In this document: piece by piece, positions 1 to 8,768 of the stretch | Numbering within the stretch: position 1 is the stretch's first letter | Layout: each line of letters starts with the position of its first letter | From: an uncultured Pseudoflavonifractor sp. | GTDB lineage: Bacteria; Bacillota; Clostridia; Oscillospirales; Oscillospiraceae | NCBI RefSeq assembly: GCF_944387275.1 | Contig: NZ_CALXEG010000008.1 | Location: 1 to 64,000 of the forward strand | Length of the DNA: 64,000 bases | Direction: 5' to 3' | Made by a program: the position numbers and the translations under genes | The notes under the pieces: generated by a model | Told to the model about the DNA's origin: nothing | What the model saw: only the letters and a program-made list of their open reading frames with translations | Databases searched by the model: none

Positions 1-966
1 TTTGACCACCACGCCTCCTTCTGCGAGATCCCCGGCTCCCTGTTCGCCATCAAGGACGTGTGCCAGGAGCTGGGCATGCGGGCCTGCCTGTGCTATGAGG
101 TCTCCGACCGGGACGGCCAGGAGAAGTGCGACCAGGCCATCCGGGAGAACGCCGACTTTGCCAAGTGGGCCAAGGAGGCCGACGACGACATGATCAAGGC
201 CATGTTCGGCGGCCACGCCCTGTTCACCCTGTCGGACAAGACCTTTGAGAAGATGGTGGAGGCCAACGACGGCATGACCGGCTTCCACATCCACGTGGCC
301 GAGGGCATGAACGACGTGTACGACTCCCTGCGCAACTACGGCTGCCGCCCTGTGAACCGCCTCCTGAACCACGGCATCCTGGGCGAGCGCACCATCCTGG
401 GCCACTGCATCCACATCAACCCCGCCGAGATGGACATCATCAAGGAGACGGGCACCATGGTGGTCAACAACCCCGAGTCCAACATGGGCAACGCGGTGGG
501 CTGCTCCCCGGTGCTCCAGATGATGGCCAAGGGCATCACCGTGGGCATGGGCACCGACGCCTACACCCACGACATGCTGGAGAGCCTGAAGGTGTTCCTC
601 ATCATCCAGCGGCACAACGCCTGCCTGCCCAACGTGGCCTGGTGCGAGGATATGGACATGCTCTTCAAAAACAACGCGGCCATCGGCGCCAAGTACTTCA
701 AGAAGCCCCTGGGCGTCCTCAAGCCGGGCGCCGCCGCCGACGTCATCGTCATGGACTACAAGCCCTTCACCCCCTTCTCCGACGAGAACATCGACGGCCA
801 CATGCTCTTCGGCATGATGGGCAAGAACTGCCGCACCACCATCATCAACGGCAAGGTGCTCTACAAGGACCGGGAGTTCGTGGGGATCGATGAAGACAAG
901 ATCAACGCCTGGACCATGGAGCAGTCCAAGAAGCTGTGGGGCGAGCTGAACCACCGCACCTACTGA
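1..966 (+). CDS. ssnA: Putative aminohydrolase SsnA, 3' part only
   Basis: The reading frame is open from the first base of the window, so the N-terminus lies outside; 321 codons are visible. It belongs to the amidohydrolase superfamily (cytosine/guanine deaminase-like). Metal-site motifs seen are HIHVAEG (about 286-306), GHCIH (about 400-414) and GTDAYTHD (about 550-573). A C-terminal KPGAAADVIVMDY segment is typical of the composite beta domain. SsnA co-occurs with YgfK and selenium-dependent hydroxylases, and a role in opening or deaminating a purine-derived ring is the usual suggestion; the exact substrate is not visible here. ygfK follows 64 bp downstream on the same strand, so they probably form an operon. 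Confidence 0.88.
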   Translation, partial: FDHHASFCEIPGSLFAIKDVCQELGMRACLCYEVSDRDGQEKCDQAIRENADFAKWAKEADDDMIKAMFGGHALFTLSDKTFEKMVEANDGMTGFHIHVAEGMNDVYDSLRNYGCRPVNRLLNHGILGERTILGHCIHINPAEMDIIKETGTMVVNNPESNMGNAVGCSPVLQMMAKGITVGMGTDAYTHDMLESLKVFLIIQRHNACLPNVAWCEDMDMLFKNNAAIGAKYFKKPLGVLKPGAAADVIVMDYKPFTPFSDENIDGHMLFGMMGKNCRTTIINGKVLYKDREFVGIDEDKINAWTMEQSKKLWGELNHRTY

Positions 967-1030
967 ATTCCAGCCAACTCCGACAACAAACTGTAATATA
1001 AGCCTTTGTGAATCACTGGAGGTTTTCACT

Positions 1031-4027
1031 ATGAGCGACATTATGCGCCCCATTCCCTTTGCCCAGCTGATGACCTGGGTGCTGGAGGAGTACCAGAAGC
1101 AGGGCAGCGTGTTCGGCGTGTCCAAGCTGGTGCGCCACGAGAACGGCCAGGCCCTGCCCATCTTCGACGAGAAGATCGAGTCCCCCTACGGCCCCGCCGC
1201 CGGCCCCCACACCCAGCTGGCCCAGAATATCATCGCCGCCTACGCCGCCGGCTGCCGGTTCTTTGAGCTGAAGACCGTCCAGGTCATGGATGGCGAGGAG
1301 CTGAGCAAGTGCGTGCCCAAGCCCTGCATCACCGCCGGGGACGAGTGCTACAACTGCGAGTGGTCCACCGAGCTGACCGTGCCCCAGGCCTACGCCGAGT
1401 ACGTCAAGGCCTGGTTCGCCTGCAAGCTGATGGCCAGGGAGCTGGGTCTGGGCGACCCGGACGGCTTCGTGTTCAACATGTCCGTGGGCTACGACCTGGA
1501 GGGCATCAAGAGCCCCAAGGTGGACGCCTACATCGAGGGCATGAAGGACGCCTCCGGCTCCGCCGTGTGGGCCGAGTGCATGGACTGGGCCCTGGCCAAT
1601 CTGGGCAAGTTCCAGAAGGTGGACGAGGCCTATGTGAAGGCCATCTCCCCGGTGGTGTCCCGCTCCATCACCGAGTCCACCCTCCACGGCTGCCCCCCCG
1701 ACGAGATCGAGCGCATCGCCACCTACCTCATCACCGAGAAGGGGCTCAACACCTACATCAAGTGCAACCCCACCCTGCTGGGCTACGAGTACGCCCGCAA
1801 GCGGCTGGACAGCCTGGGCTTCGACTACATCGTCTTTGACGACCACCACTTTGTGGAGGACCTCCAGTGGGCCGACGCGGTGCCCATGCTGCGCCGTCTC
1901 ATCGCCCTGTGCAAGGAGCGGGGCCTGGAGTTCGGCGTGAAGCTGACCAACACCTTCCCCGTGGACGTGGCCGCCGGCGAGCTGCCCAGCCAGGAGATGT
2001 ACATGTCGGGCCGGTCCCTGTTCCCCCTGACCATTGCCCTGGCCGCCCGCATCTCCAACGAGTTTGACGGCAAGCTGCGCATCTCCTACTCCGGCGGCGC
2101 CGACTACACCAACATCAAGGACCTGTTCGACGCGGGCATCTGGCCCATCACCATGGCCACCACCATCCTCAAGCCCGGCGGCTATCAGCGCCTGAGCCAG
2201 ATCGGAGAGCTGCTGATGGACTGCGGCAGCGCCCCCTTCACCGGCGTGGACGTGGCCAAGGTCAACGCCCTGAGCGACAACGTGCCCGTCAACCCCCACT
2301 ACCGCAAGCCCATTAAGCCCCTGCCCAACCGGAAGAACGGCAGGCAGGTGCCCCTGGTGGACTGCTTCGACGCGGGCTGCCGCACCGGCTGCCCCATCCA
2401 CCAGGACATCCCCGCCTACCTGATGCGGGCCGGTGAGGGCAAGTACGCCGAGGCCCTGGAGATTATCCTCCGCCGCAACGCCCTGCCCTTCATCACCGGC
2501 ACCATCTGCCCCCACCACTGCGGGGACAAGTGCATGCGCAACTACTACGAGAGCGCCGTGGACATCCGGGGCGTGAAGCTCAAGTGCGCCACCGAGGCCA
2601 TGGCCCAGGTGCTGCCCACCCTGAAGCCCGCCGCCCCCCAGAGCGGCAAGAAGGTGGCCGTTGTGGGCGGCGGCCCCGCCGGCATCGCCGCGGCCTTCTT
2701 CCTGGCCCGGGAGGGCGTGGCCGTCACCGTCTTCGAGCGCAAGGAGTCCCTGGGCGGCATCGTCCGCCACGTGATCCCCGCCTTCCGCATCGGGGACGAC
2801 GCTATTGACGCCGACATCGCCCTGGCCAAGGCCATGGGCGCCCAGTTCCAGACCGGCGTGGAAATTTCCTCCGCCCAGAGCCTGTTCGACCAGGGCTTCA
2901 CCCACGTCATCTTCGCCACCGGCGCGTGGAAGCCGGGCGACGCCCGCCTCCAGTACGGCCAGGCCATGAACGTTATCGCCTTCCTGGAGCAGGCCAAAAA
3001 GGCCCCCGACACCCTGAAGCTGGGCGCCAACGTGGTGGTGGTGGGCGGCGGCAACACCGCCATGGACGCCGCCCGTGCCGCCAAGCGTATCCCCGGCGTG
3101 GAGAACGTCCGTCTGGTGTACCGCCGCGACCAGCGGAACATGCCCGCCGACGAGGAAGAGCTCCACATGGCCATGGACGACGGCGTGGAGTTCCTGGAGC
3201 TGCTGGCCCCTGTGGGCGTGAAGGACGGCGTGCTCACCTGCTCCGTTATGGAGCTGGGGGACCGGGACGCCTCCGGCCGCCGCAGCCCGGTGGACACCGG
3301 CCGCACCGTTGAGGTGCCCGCCGATACCGTCATCACCGCCGTGGGCGAGCATGTGGACGACGCCCTGTTTGCCGCCAACGGCGTGGCTCTGGACAAGAAG
3401 GGCCGCCCCGTGGTCAATGAGACCATGGCCACCGGCGTGGCCAACGTGTACGCCGTGGGCGACGCCCGCCGGGGCCCCGCCACTGTGGTGGAGGCCATTG
3501 CCGACGCCACCGCCGCCGCCCAGGCCATCGCCGGCATGAACCCCGACCTGGATGTGGACAAGAACGTCCACCCCAACTACAACAAGCCCCTGTCCAAGCA
3601 CGGGGACCTGCGCACTGAGACCACCTGCCCCGACACCCGCTGCCTGGGCTGCTCCACCGTGTGCGAGACCTGTACCGAGGTGTGCCCCAACCGGGCCAAC
3701 ATCGCCATCGCGGTGCCCGGCAAGCGGATGCGGCAGATCATCCACGTGGACGGCATGTGCAACGAGTGCGGCAACTGCGCCATCTTCTGCCCCTACGACA
3801 GCCGGCCCTATAAGGACAAGTTCACCCTGTTCTGGAGCCGGGAGGACTTTGACAACAGCACCAACGACGGCTGGCTGCCTCACGGCGACGGCTCCGGCGT
3901 GTGCACCGTCCGTCTGGGCGGCGCGGTGAAGGAGTACAACGTCACCGACCCCGCCTGCGGCCTGTATGAGGACCTGCGGCAGCTGATCCTGGCCGTGCGC
4001 AAGGACTACGGCTATCTTGTGAAGTAA
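1031..4027 (+). CDS. ygfK: YgfK-type oxidoreductase (putative selenate reductase subunit family)
   Basis: 998 aa. GGAGG at 1018-1022 sets the ATG. Residues 1 to about 430 look like a dihydroorotate-dehydrogenase-type TIM barrel. From about 440 a GltD-like part begins with a cysteine cluster (GCRTGCPIHQDIP). An FAD-binding GGGPAG lies near 543 and a second nucleotide-binding GGGNTAMDAA near 672. The C-terminus has two ferredoxin-like cysteine groups (CLGCSTVCETCTEVCP near 870 and CNECGNCAIFCP near 910). The three-part build matches the YgfK family, a genomic marker of selenium-dependent molybdenum hydroxylases and urate/purine breakdown in anaerobes. Its reductive reaction is inferred: flavin plus Fe-S suggests electron delivery from NAD(P)H or ferredoxin. 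The gene ends just before a hairpin terminator. Confidence 0.92.
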   Translation: MSDIMRPIPFAQLMTWVLEEYQKQGSVFGVSKLVRHENGQALPIFDEKIESPYGPAAGPHTQLAQNIIAAYAAGCRFFELKTVQVMDGEELSKCVPKPCITAGDECYNCEWSTELTVPQAYAEYVKAWFACKLMARELGLGDPDGFVFNMSVGYDLEGIKSPKVDAYIEGMKDASGSAVWAECMDWALANLGKFQKVDEAYVKAISPVVSRSITESTLHGCPPDEIERIATYLITEKGLNTYIKCNPTLLGYEYARKRLDSLGFDYIVFDDHHFVEDLQWADAVPMLRRLIALCKERGLEFGVKLTNTFPVDVAAGELPSQEMYMSGRSLFPLTIALAARISNEFDGKLRISYSGGADYTNIKDLFDAGIWPITMATTILKPGGYQRLSQIGELLMDCGSAPFTGVDVAKVNALSDNVPVNPHYRKPIKPLPNRKNGRQVPLVDCFDAGCRTGCPIHQDIPAYLMRAGEGKYAEALEIILRRNALPFITGTICPHHCGDKCMRNYYESAVDIRGVKLKCATEAMAQVLPTLKPAAPQSGKKVAVVGGGPAGIAAAFFLAREGVAVTVFERKESLGGIVRHVIPAFRIGDDAIDADIALAKAMGAQFQTGVEISSAQSLFDQGFTHVIFATGAWKPGDARLQYGQAMNVIAFLEQAKKAPDTLKLGANVVVVGGGNTAMDAARAAKRIPGVENVRLVYRRDQRNMPADEEELHMAMDDGVEFLELLAPVGVKDGVLTCSVMELGDRDASGRRSPVDTGRTVEVPADTVITAVGEHVDDALFAANGVALDKKGRPVVNETMATGVANVYAVGDARRGPATVVEAIADATAAAQAIAGMNPDLDVDKNVHPNYNKPLSKHGDLRTETTCPDTRCLGCSTVCETCTEVCPNRANIAIAVPGKRMRQIIHVDGMCNECGNCAIFCPYDSRPYKDKFTLFWSREDFDNSTNDGWLPHGDGSGVCTVRLGGAVKEYNVTDPACGLYEDLRQLILAVRKDYGYLVK

Positions 4028-4050
4028 GAACAAACGCGCAACCCAATTCA

Positions 4051-4087
4051 GGGGCTCTGGGCGTCTGCGGCCCAGAGCCCCTCTTCC
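4051..4087 (+). terminator. Hairpin terminator after ygfK
   Basis: An 11-bp perfect stem (4051-4061 with 4071-4081) and a 9-nt loop are followed by a C/T-rich tail. It closes the ssnA-ygfK unit. The T-run is short, so termination may be partial. Confidence 0.6.
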
Positions 4088-4138
4088 AGGCGTCCTTTCC
4101 AATCCCGGGCAAAAATGACAAAAATGAGGCGAGACATC

Positions 4139-4822
4139 ATGTCAAAAACCGAGACCTGCAAGCGTTACCTCATGTTCCTGGCGGGCGTGCTGGTGTGCGC
4201 CACCGGAATTTCCTTCATCACCCGGGCCGGACTGGGCACCTCCCCCATCTCCTCCACTCCCTTTGTCCTCAGCCTGATCACGCCCCCTGTCACCGTGGCG
4301 GGACACACGGTGACCATCACCATGGGGGTGTACACCTTTGCGTTCAATATGCTCTTTCTGGTGGGCGAGGCGCTGCTGGTGCGGCGCTTTACCTGGAAGC
4401 AGGCCCTCCAGATCCCCGCAACCCTCCTCTTCAGCCTGTGTATGGATGTGGCTCTCTCCCTCATCCCTACCCAGTACGGCGGCCCCTATCCCATGAGCGT
4501 GCTCTATCTGGCCATCGGCTGCGTGGTCATGGCCCTGGGCATCACCCTGGAGGTGCTGGCCGACGTGATCATGCTCCCCGGCGAGGCCTTTGTCCGGGCC
4601 CTGAGCCGGAAGAGCAAGGGCCAGTTCGGCAATGTGAAGGTGCTGGTGGACAGCTCCCTCACGGTCATTGCCGTGGTCATCGCCCTCTTTGCCTTCCACA
4701 AGCTCAACGGCGTCCGGGAGGGCACCGTGGTCTCCGCCCTGCTGGTGGGCCAGCTGGTGAAGCTCTTCACCAAAAAGCTGTCCTTTCTGAAGAAGCTGTT
4801 TGGGGACACACAGAGCGCATAA
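4139..4822 (+). CDS. YczE/YyaS-type integral membrane protein (copy 1)
   Basis: 227 aa, with about five hydrophobic segments and the family signature of an early ITRAGLGTSPISS stretch, as in the YczE/YitT-like group. I chose ATG 4139 because GAGG lies 9 nt upstream; an ATG at 4115 has no ribosome site. Function in the family is poorly defined; transport or membrane regulation has been proposed. It sits 117 bp after ygfK beyond a hairpin, so co-transcription by read-through is possible but unproven. A diverged second member lies at 37610-38425. Confidence 0.75.
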   Translation: MSKTETCKRYLMFLAGVLVCATGISFITRAGLGTSPISSTPFVLSLITPPVTVAGHTVTITMGVYTFAFNMLFLVGEALLVRRFTWKQALQIPATLLFSLCMDVALSLIPTQYGGPYPMSVLYLAIGCVVMALGITLEVLADVIMLPGEAFVRALSRKSKGQFGNVKVLVDSSLTVIAVVIALFAFHKLNGVREGTVVSALLVGQLVKLFTKKLSFLKKLFGDTQSA

Positions 4823-4861
4823 ACGTTTAAAATCCAGGCATTTTTTGAGGGGACACAGCAA

Positions 4862-4900
4862 GGCCGTGGCCGCTGCACTTGCAGCGGCCACGGCCTTTTT
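4862..4900. terminator. Convergent terminator between YczE-type gene and blaR1
   Basis: A 15-bp perfect GC-rich stem (4862-4876 with 4881-4895) with an ACTT loop is followed by five T on the + strand. It ends the + strand gene. It also lies just past the stop of the convergent blaR1 gene, though it lacks a U-run on that strand. Confidence 0.85.
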
Positions 4901-4907
4901 ATCGGGT

Positions 4908-7265
4908 TCAGCCGGTGAAGCCTCCGTTGCTCACCCAGTTGTCCCCCTGCTTCTCCATGCCCCGGAACAGCCCCCAGCCATACCAGCCGGTATAGGGGCC
5001 GTCCTCAATCTCCCAGAGGCCGCTGCCCGCCTGATAGGGGGTGCGCTCCAGGTCGGTCACCCGGATGGCCAGCACCTGGGTAAAGACAAAGCTGTCCCCC
5101 ACCCCCGGCTCGGGGGCGTAGTAGTCATCGGGGCCAGGCAGGTTCGCGCTGTACACCTGGGCGTCCAGCACCGCATACTGGCTGTCCGGCTCCAGATTCC
5201 GCAGGTTCTCCGCCAGCTGCTCGCTCCACACCCGGGCCACCAGGGCAAAGTCCTGATGGGCCGGGTCGTCATCCACCGGCGGAATATCGTACTTGTCTCT
5301 TGCCTCCTCCAGCATCTCGGGCGTGACAGCAAAGGCAAGGGCCGCTTCAAATTCGGCGCTGTCATACCACCCCCGGGCCTGCGCGCCCGCGTCGTACTCC
5401 TGGCCGTCGGACTGAGCGTAGTACCAGATATCCCTGCCGCCGGTGTGCCGGCGGACCAGTCCGCTGCCCTGGTAGAATTTCAGGTAGTCCCCGTCATCGC
5501 CGATGGCGGGCCGGCTGACGGCGTCGGCCGGTTCGCTGGCCGCGCTGAGGTAGATGGCCGCGTCACATTCCGGCTCCTCCGCTGGGGCGTCGGCATAACT
5601 CCAATTCTGCCAATCCAGGCTAATATTGAGGTAATACGGGTCAGCCGTGGCGGTCCTGACCGTGTTTTCTCCGCCGCTGTGCCGCTCCAGCGTCAGGACG
5701 GCAGTGCTGCCCTCGGGCAGCAATTCCTCCAGCACCTGCTCAATGTCTGTGGAGGCGGCAGGCTTGGTGCCGGTTTCCCGGCTTCCGCCCCGGTCGGCCA
5801 GGTAGTCGCTGCTCTCCCTGCCGCTGAAGCCGCTCACATGGAACGTATCCTCAACAAAATTTATCAGCACCCAATGGCTCTCTAGGTCGGCCCAGGAACT
5901 GCCGGTGCTGCCCGTCTCGTCAGCCTGTGCCTGGCACTGGGCGTAGAACTCCTCAGCGGGCAGGTCGGTGTCGGGCAGGACAAAGTGCCGCTCCCCCTGG
6001 TCGTCGTACCACCGCTCCACGCACCAGATACCCCCTTCGCCCTGGGTCACGGGCTGGGCCAGGACAATGGTATAGGCCCGGGCGGTGCTCTCGTCAAATT
6101 CCGAGCCGTCGGTGGGGGCGTCGGGGTAGTAGGTCACGTCCCGGTGGATGCCGGTATAACTGAAATCGTCCACCAACACGGCGGAGTTGTCCGGAGTCCC
6201 CGTCTCCGTGGGGGACGGGCTGGGGCTCTGAATGTCTCCGGTGGGGGAGGGCTCAGGGGTCTCCTGGGGCTGTGCGCCGGTGAAGGTACACCCCACCGCC
6301 ACCGCCACAACGACCAGGGCTGCCGCCAGCACCCCCGCCGCCCGTCTAGGCTTCTTTGCAATGAGGGCGATCCGCTCCCGCAGCCCTCTGGCCCCCGAGG
6401 ACATGGTAGTGGCCGTCCGCAGCAGCTCGGTGGGGTTGGCCCCGGTGGTCACCAGGGACAGCAGGGTGCGGCCGTAGGCCGTCCGCTCCTCCTCACCCAG
6501 CAGCCTGATGGCCCCCTCGTCGCAGGACAGCTCGCAGTCCCGCCGGGACAGCACCGCCGCCAGCCACACCAGGGGGTTGAACCAGTAGAGGGCCAGGCAG
6601 AGGCACCGCACCAGGGCCCAGAACTGGTCGCCCTGGCGGCGGTGGGTCAGCTCATGGGCCAGAATGTGCTTTAGTCCAGGCCCCTCGGTGGAGCAGTCCG
6701 GGGTCAGGTAGATGCCGGGCCGAACCAGTCCGGACAGACAGGGGGACGGCGCACCAGCGGACACATACACCGGCAGGGGACAGCCCACACCGGCCAGAGG
6801 CCGGGCAGAGCGCACCAGCCTGCGCCGGAACATCAGATTGCTCAACAGGAACCAGCCGCCCACCACGACTGCGCCCGCCAGCCGCACCCAGCGGAGGACC
6901 GCGCCCAGGTCAACGCCCGGCTCCGTGGGCTGAATCTGGGTTGTATCCCCGGTCTGGGGCTGGGACGGCGCATTTACCGTGCCGGTCTGGGGCGTGGCGT
7001 TCCCTCCGGTGACGTTCTGGATTTGCCCTGTCCCGGCGGGGAACTGCTGCTCTGTGCGGCTAATATGGATGGTCTCCGTCACCGGCTCCACCGCGTTCAT
7101 CACGCTCACCGGGCTGCTGACCAGGCTTACCGGCACCAGCAGCCGGACTGCCACCAGCAGCCACAGGGCGTACTGTACCCGCTGGCTGATTTTCCCCCGC
7201 AGCACCAGCCGCAGCAGGGCGATGACCACGATGAGCACCGACGAGGTCACCAGGATTTCCGTCAT
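4908..7265 (-). CDS. blaR1: BlaR1/M56-family membrane metallopeptidase sensor
   Basis: 785 aa. N-terminal membrane helices are at about 6-22 and 32-55, with a third near 128-146. The zinc protease motif HELTH is at 204-208, followed by the conserved FNPLVWLA and ELSCDEGA stretches. A last helix near 310-325 is followed by a Thr/Pro/Ser-rich linker and an extracytoplasmic domain of more than 400 aa. In BlaR1/MecR1 this protease cleaves the BlaI-type repressor on receiving an external signal. The outer domain shows none of the penicillin-binding motifs (SxxK, SxN, KTG) in the usual order, so the ligand is probably not a beta-lactam. It overlaps blaI by 4 bp (ATGA), so they are translationally coupled. 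Confidence 0.85.
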   Translation of the reverse strand: MTEILVTSSVLIVVIALLRLVLRGKISQRVQYALWLLVAVRLLVPVSLVSSPVSVMNAVEPVTETIHISRTEQQFPAGTGQIQNVTGGNATPQTGTVNAPSQPQTGDTTQIQPTEPGVDLGAVLRWVRLAGAVVVGGWFLLSNLMFRRRLVRSARPLAGVGCPLPVYVSAGAPSPCLSGLVRPGIYLTPDCSTEGPGLKHILAHELTHRRQGDQFWALVRCLCLALYWFNPLVWLAAVLSRRDCELSCDEGAIRLLGEEERTAYGRTLLSLVTTGANPTELLRTATTMSSGARGLRERIALIAKKPRRAAGVLAAALVVVAVAVGCTFTGAQPQETPEPSPTGDIQSPSPSPTETGTPDNSAVLVDDFSYTGIHRDVTYYPDAPTDGSEFDESTARAYTIVLAQPVTQGEGGIWCVERWYDDQGERHFVLPDTDLPAEEFYAQCQAQADETGSTGSSWADLESHWVLINFVEDTFHVSGFSGRESSDYLADRGGSRETGTKPAASTDIEQVLEELLPEGSTAVLTLERHSGGENTVRTATADPYYLNISLDWQNWSYADAPAEEPECDAAIYLSAASEPADAVSRPAIGDDGDYLKFYQGSGLVRRHTGGRDIWYYAQSDGQEYDAGAQARGWYDSAEFEAALAFAVTPEMLEEARDKYDIPPVDDDPAHQDFALVARVWSEQLAENLRNLEPDSQYAVLDAQVYSANLPGPDDYYAPEPGVGDSFVFTQVLAIRVTDLERTPYQAGSGLWEIEDGPYTGWYGWGLFRGMEKQGDNWVSNGGFTG

Positions 7266-7639
7266 GTCTGCTCCTCCTCTCCCTGGTCCAGCAGAGCCTG
7301 GAGCTCCTTCAGCTCCTCCCTGGAGATGCGGCGGTTTTGCAGCAGGGTACTCACCATGAGGCCCACGCTGCCGTGGTACACCCGGGAGAGCAGAGACTCG
7401 GTCTCCGCCGCGGCGGCCTCCTCCCGGGCCACGGCGGGGTAGAACACCTTGGCCCGCCCCGCCTGCTCTGCCTTAATGAGGCCCTTGTCCTCCATCCGGC
7501 GCACCACTGTGGACACCGTGCTCTTGGCCCATCCGGCGCTCTCACCCAGGGCCCGCACCAGCTCCATCAGGGTGGCCGGCGCTTTCCAGAGCTCCTCCAT
7601 CACCCGCCACTCTCCGGCGGACAGATTGACCCGCTCCAT
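7262..7639 (-). CDS. blaI: BlaI/MecI/CopY-type winged-helix repressor
   Basis: 125 aa, normal length for the family. The winged helix occupies roughly residues 5-72 (EWRVMEELW, then AKSTVSTVVRRMEDKGLI), followed by a C-terminal dimerisation part. It would bind operators in its own promoter (7656-7704) and be inactivated by BlaR1 proteolysis. It is first in a two-gene operon and its stop overlaps the blaR1 start. No beta-lactamase or other obvious target lies beside it, so the regulon may be the pair itself plus distant genes. Confidence 0.88.
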   Translation of the reverse strand: MERVNLSAGEWRVMEELWKAPATLMELVRALGESAGWAKSTVSTVVRRMEDKGLIKAEQAGRAKVFYPAVAREEAAAAETESLLSRVYHGSVGLMVSTLLQNRRISREELKELQALLDQGEEEQT

Positions 7640-7655
7640 ACGATTTCCCCCTTTT

Positions 7656-7704
7656 GGTCTACTCTTGTAACCCTAATGTACCATATCGGTCTACACATGT
7701 CAAC
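7656..7704 (-). promoter_or_regulatory. blaI promoter with two operator-like repeats
   Basis: On the minus strand, -35 TTGACA (7698-7703) and -10 TACATT (7675-7680) are 17 bp apart. Two similar blocks starting GGTCTAC, at 7656-7671 and 7688-7704, are spaced exactly 32 bp (three helical turns). The upstream one contains the palindrome GTnnACAnnTGTnnAC over the -35; the other has TACnnnnGTA downstream of the -10. Both resemble the TACA/TGTA logic of BlaI operators. Confidence 0.7.
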
Positions 7705-7716
7705 CACTCAGGCAGC

Positions 7717-7753
7717 AAAAAACGCGCTCCGGCAGAAATTCTGCCGGAGCGCG
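7717..7753 (-). terminator. Terminator of the dnaD-dnaI unit
   Basis: On the minus strand a 15-bp perfect stem (7723-7737 with 7739-7753) is followed by six U (7717-7722). It lies 8 bp past the dnaI-like stop. Confidence 0.85.
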
Positions 7754-7760
7754 GCCATGC

Positions 7761-8765
7761 TCAGCTCTTCTGCTTGCGCAGCAGGCGGATGTCCTCCCCG
7801 AAGAAGGGGAGCACCCGGTATTCCCCTTCCAGCCGTGAGGCGATCTGGGGGGCATACCGCCGCCGCACGTCCTCCATGGACAGGTTGGAGGATATGACGG
7901 TCCGCCGGTCGGCGGTGAGGCGGCTGTTGATGAGGGTGTACAGTGCGGACTGGACAAAGGGTGTGGTCATCTCGCTGCCCAGGTCGTCCAGGATCAGCAG
8001 ATCGCAGGACAGGTAGCGCCGGGTCTCGTCCCGGGCCTCCCGGGTGTCCTCGGCGTCCCGGGAGAACTTTCTGTCCTCAAACCGGGAGAAGATATTCACC
8101 GCCGTATCGTACACCACGGAGAACCCGTTCTCCGACACGGTGCGGGCGATGCAGGCGGACAGGAAGGTCTTGCCCAGCCCCGGCGCACCGGAGAGGAACA
8201 GGTTGTTGAAGTAGAAGCGGCCAAACTTCTGGGCGTAGTTGAGGCAGATCTCGTAGACCATCTCCATGTTCTCCCGGGGGGAGATGCCGCTGCCCCGCCA
8301 GGGGGAGGGGGAGTACACGTCCAGGGAGAAGGTGTCGAAGGACTGCTCCCCCAGGTCCAGCAGCTTGGACAGCTCCTTGATCTGCTCCTGGGCGCACAGG
8401 TTTTTCAGGCACTGGCACATGACCGCCCCACGCCAGCCAGTGTCGTTGCACTTGGGGCAGGCGGGCTTGTCGTCCAGGGCGTCGGCGGGGTAGCCGTGGG
8501 CCACCAGCAGCTCGCCCCGCTCGGCCTGGAGATCCAGGTTCTTGTCCCGCACCGCCCCGATGGCGGGCACCGGGTCGCTGCCCTGCCGGAGGGAGGCGGC
8601 GATGATGTCCACGATGGTGCGGCGCAGCTGCCGGTCGATCTCGGCCACCCGGGGGATGGCGGCGTAGATCTCCCGCCTGCGGGCGTTCTGCTGTTCCTCC
8701 CGGCGGCGGCGCCGGTCCTCCAGCCGCTCAGTGGCCCGGCGGAGCACGTTCTGTTCATAGGCCAT
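7761..8765 (-). CDS. DnaC/DnaI-type helicase-loader ATPase
   Basis: 334 aa. The N-terminal part is charged and helical with a small Zn site (CPKC at 103-106, CQC at 117-119). The AAA+ domain has Walker A GAPGLGKT at 193-200 and Walker B LLILDD at about 256-261, followed by a sensor-like SSNLS. This matches Firmicutes primosomal DnaI/IstB-like loaders that place the replicative helicase during replication start or restart. It follows the DnaD-domain gene with a 3-bp gap, the usual dnaD/dnaB-dnaI neighbourhood, which separates it from phage or transposon IstB. Confidence 0.85.
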   Translation of the reverse strand: MAYEQNVLRRATERLEDRRRRREEQQNARRREIYAAIPRVAEIDRQLRRTIVDIIAASLRQGSDPVPAIGAVRDKNLDLQAERGELLVAHGYPADALDDKPACPKCNDTGWRGAVMCQCLKNLCAQEQIKELSKLLDLGEQSFDTFSLDVYSPSPWRGSGISPRENMEMVYEICLNYAQKFGRFYFNNLFLSGAPGLGKTFLSACIARTVSENGFSVVYDTAVNIFSRFEDRKFSRDAEDTREARDETRRYLSCDLLILDDLGSEMTTPFVQSALYTLINSRLTADRRTVISSNLSMEDVRRRYAPQIASRLEGEYRVLPFFGEDIRLLRKQKS

Positions 8766-8768
8766 GGC

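Noticed and set aside
1013..4102. Long open frame on the minus strand opposite ygfK
   Set aside because: Its codons mirror the GC-rich third positions of ygfK, the peptide is a low-complexity Gly/Val/His/Leu run, and it has no ribosome site. The same holds for the long antisense frames opposite rlmB and the ATPase-like gene (12569-15469), the rnf end (49289-51763) and xdh (57247-59901).
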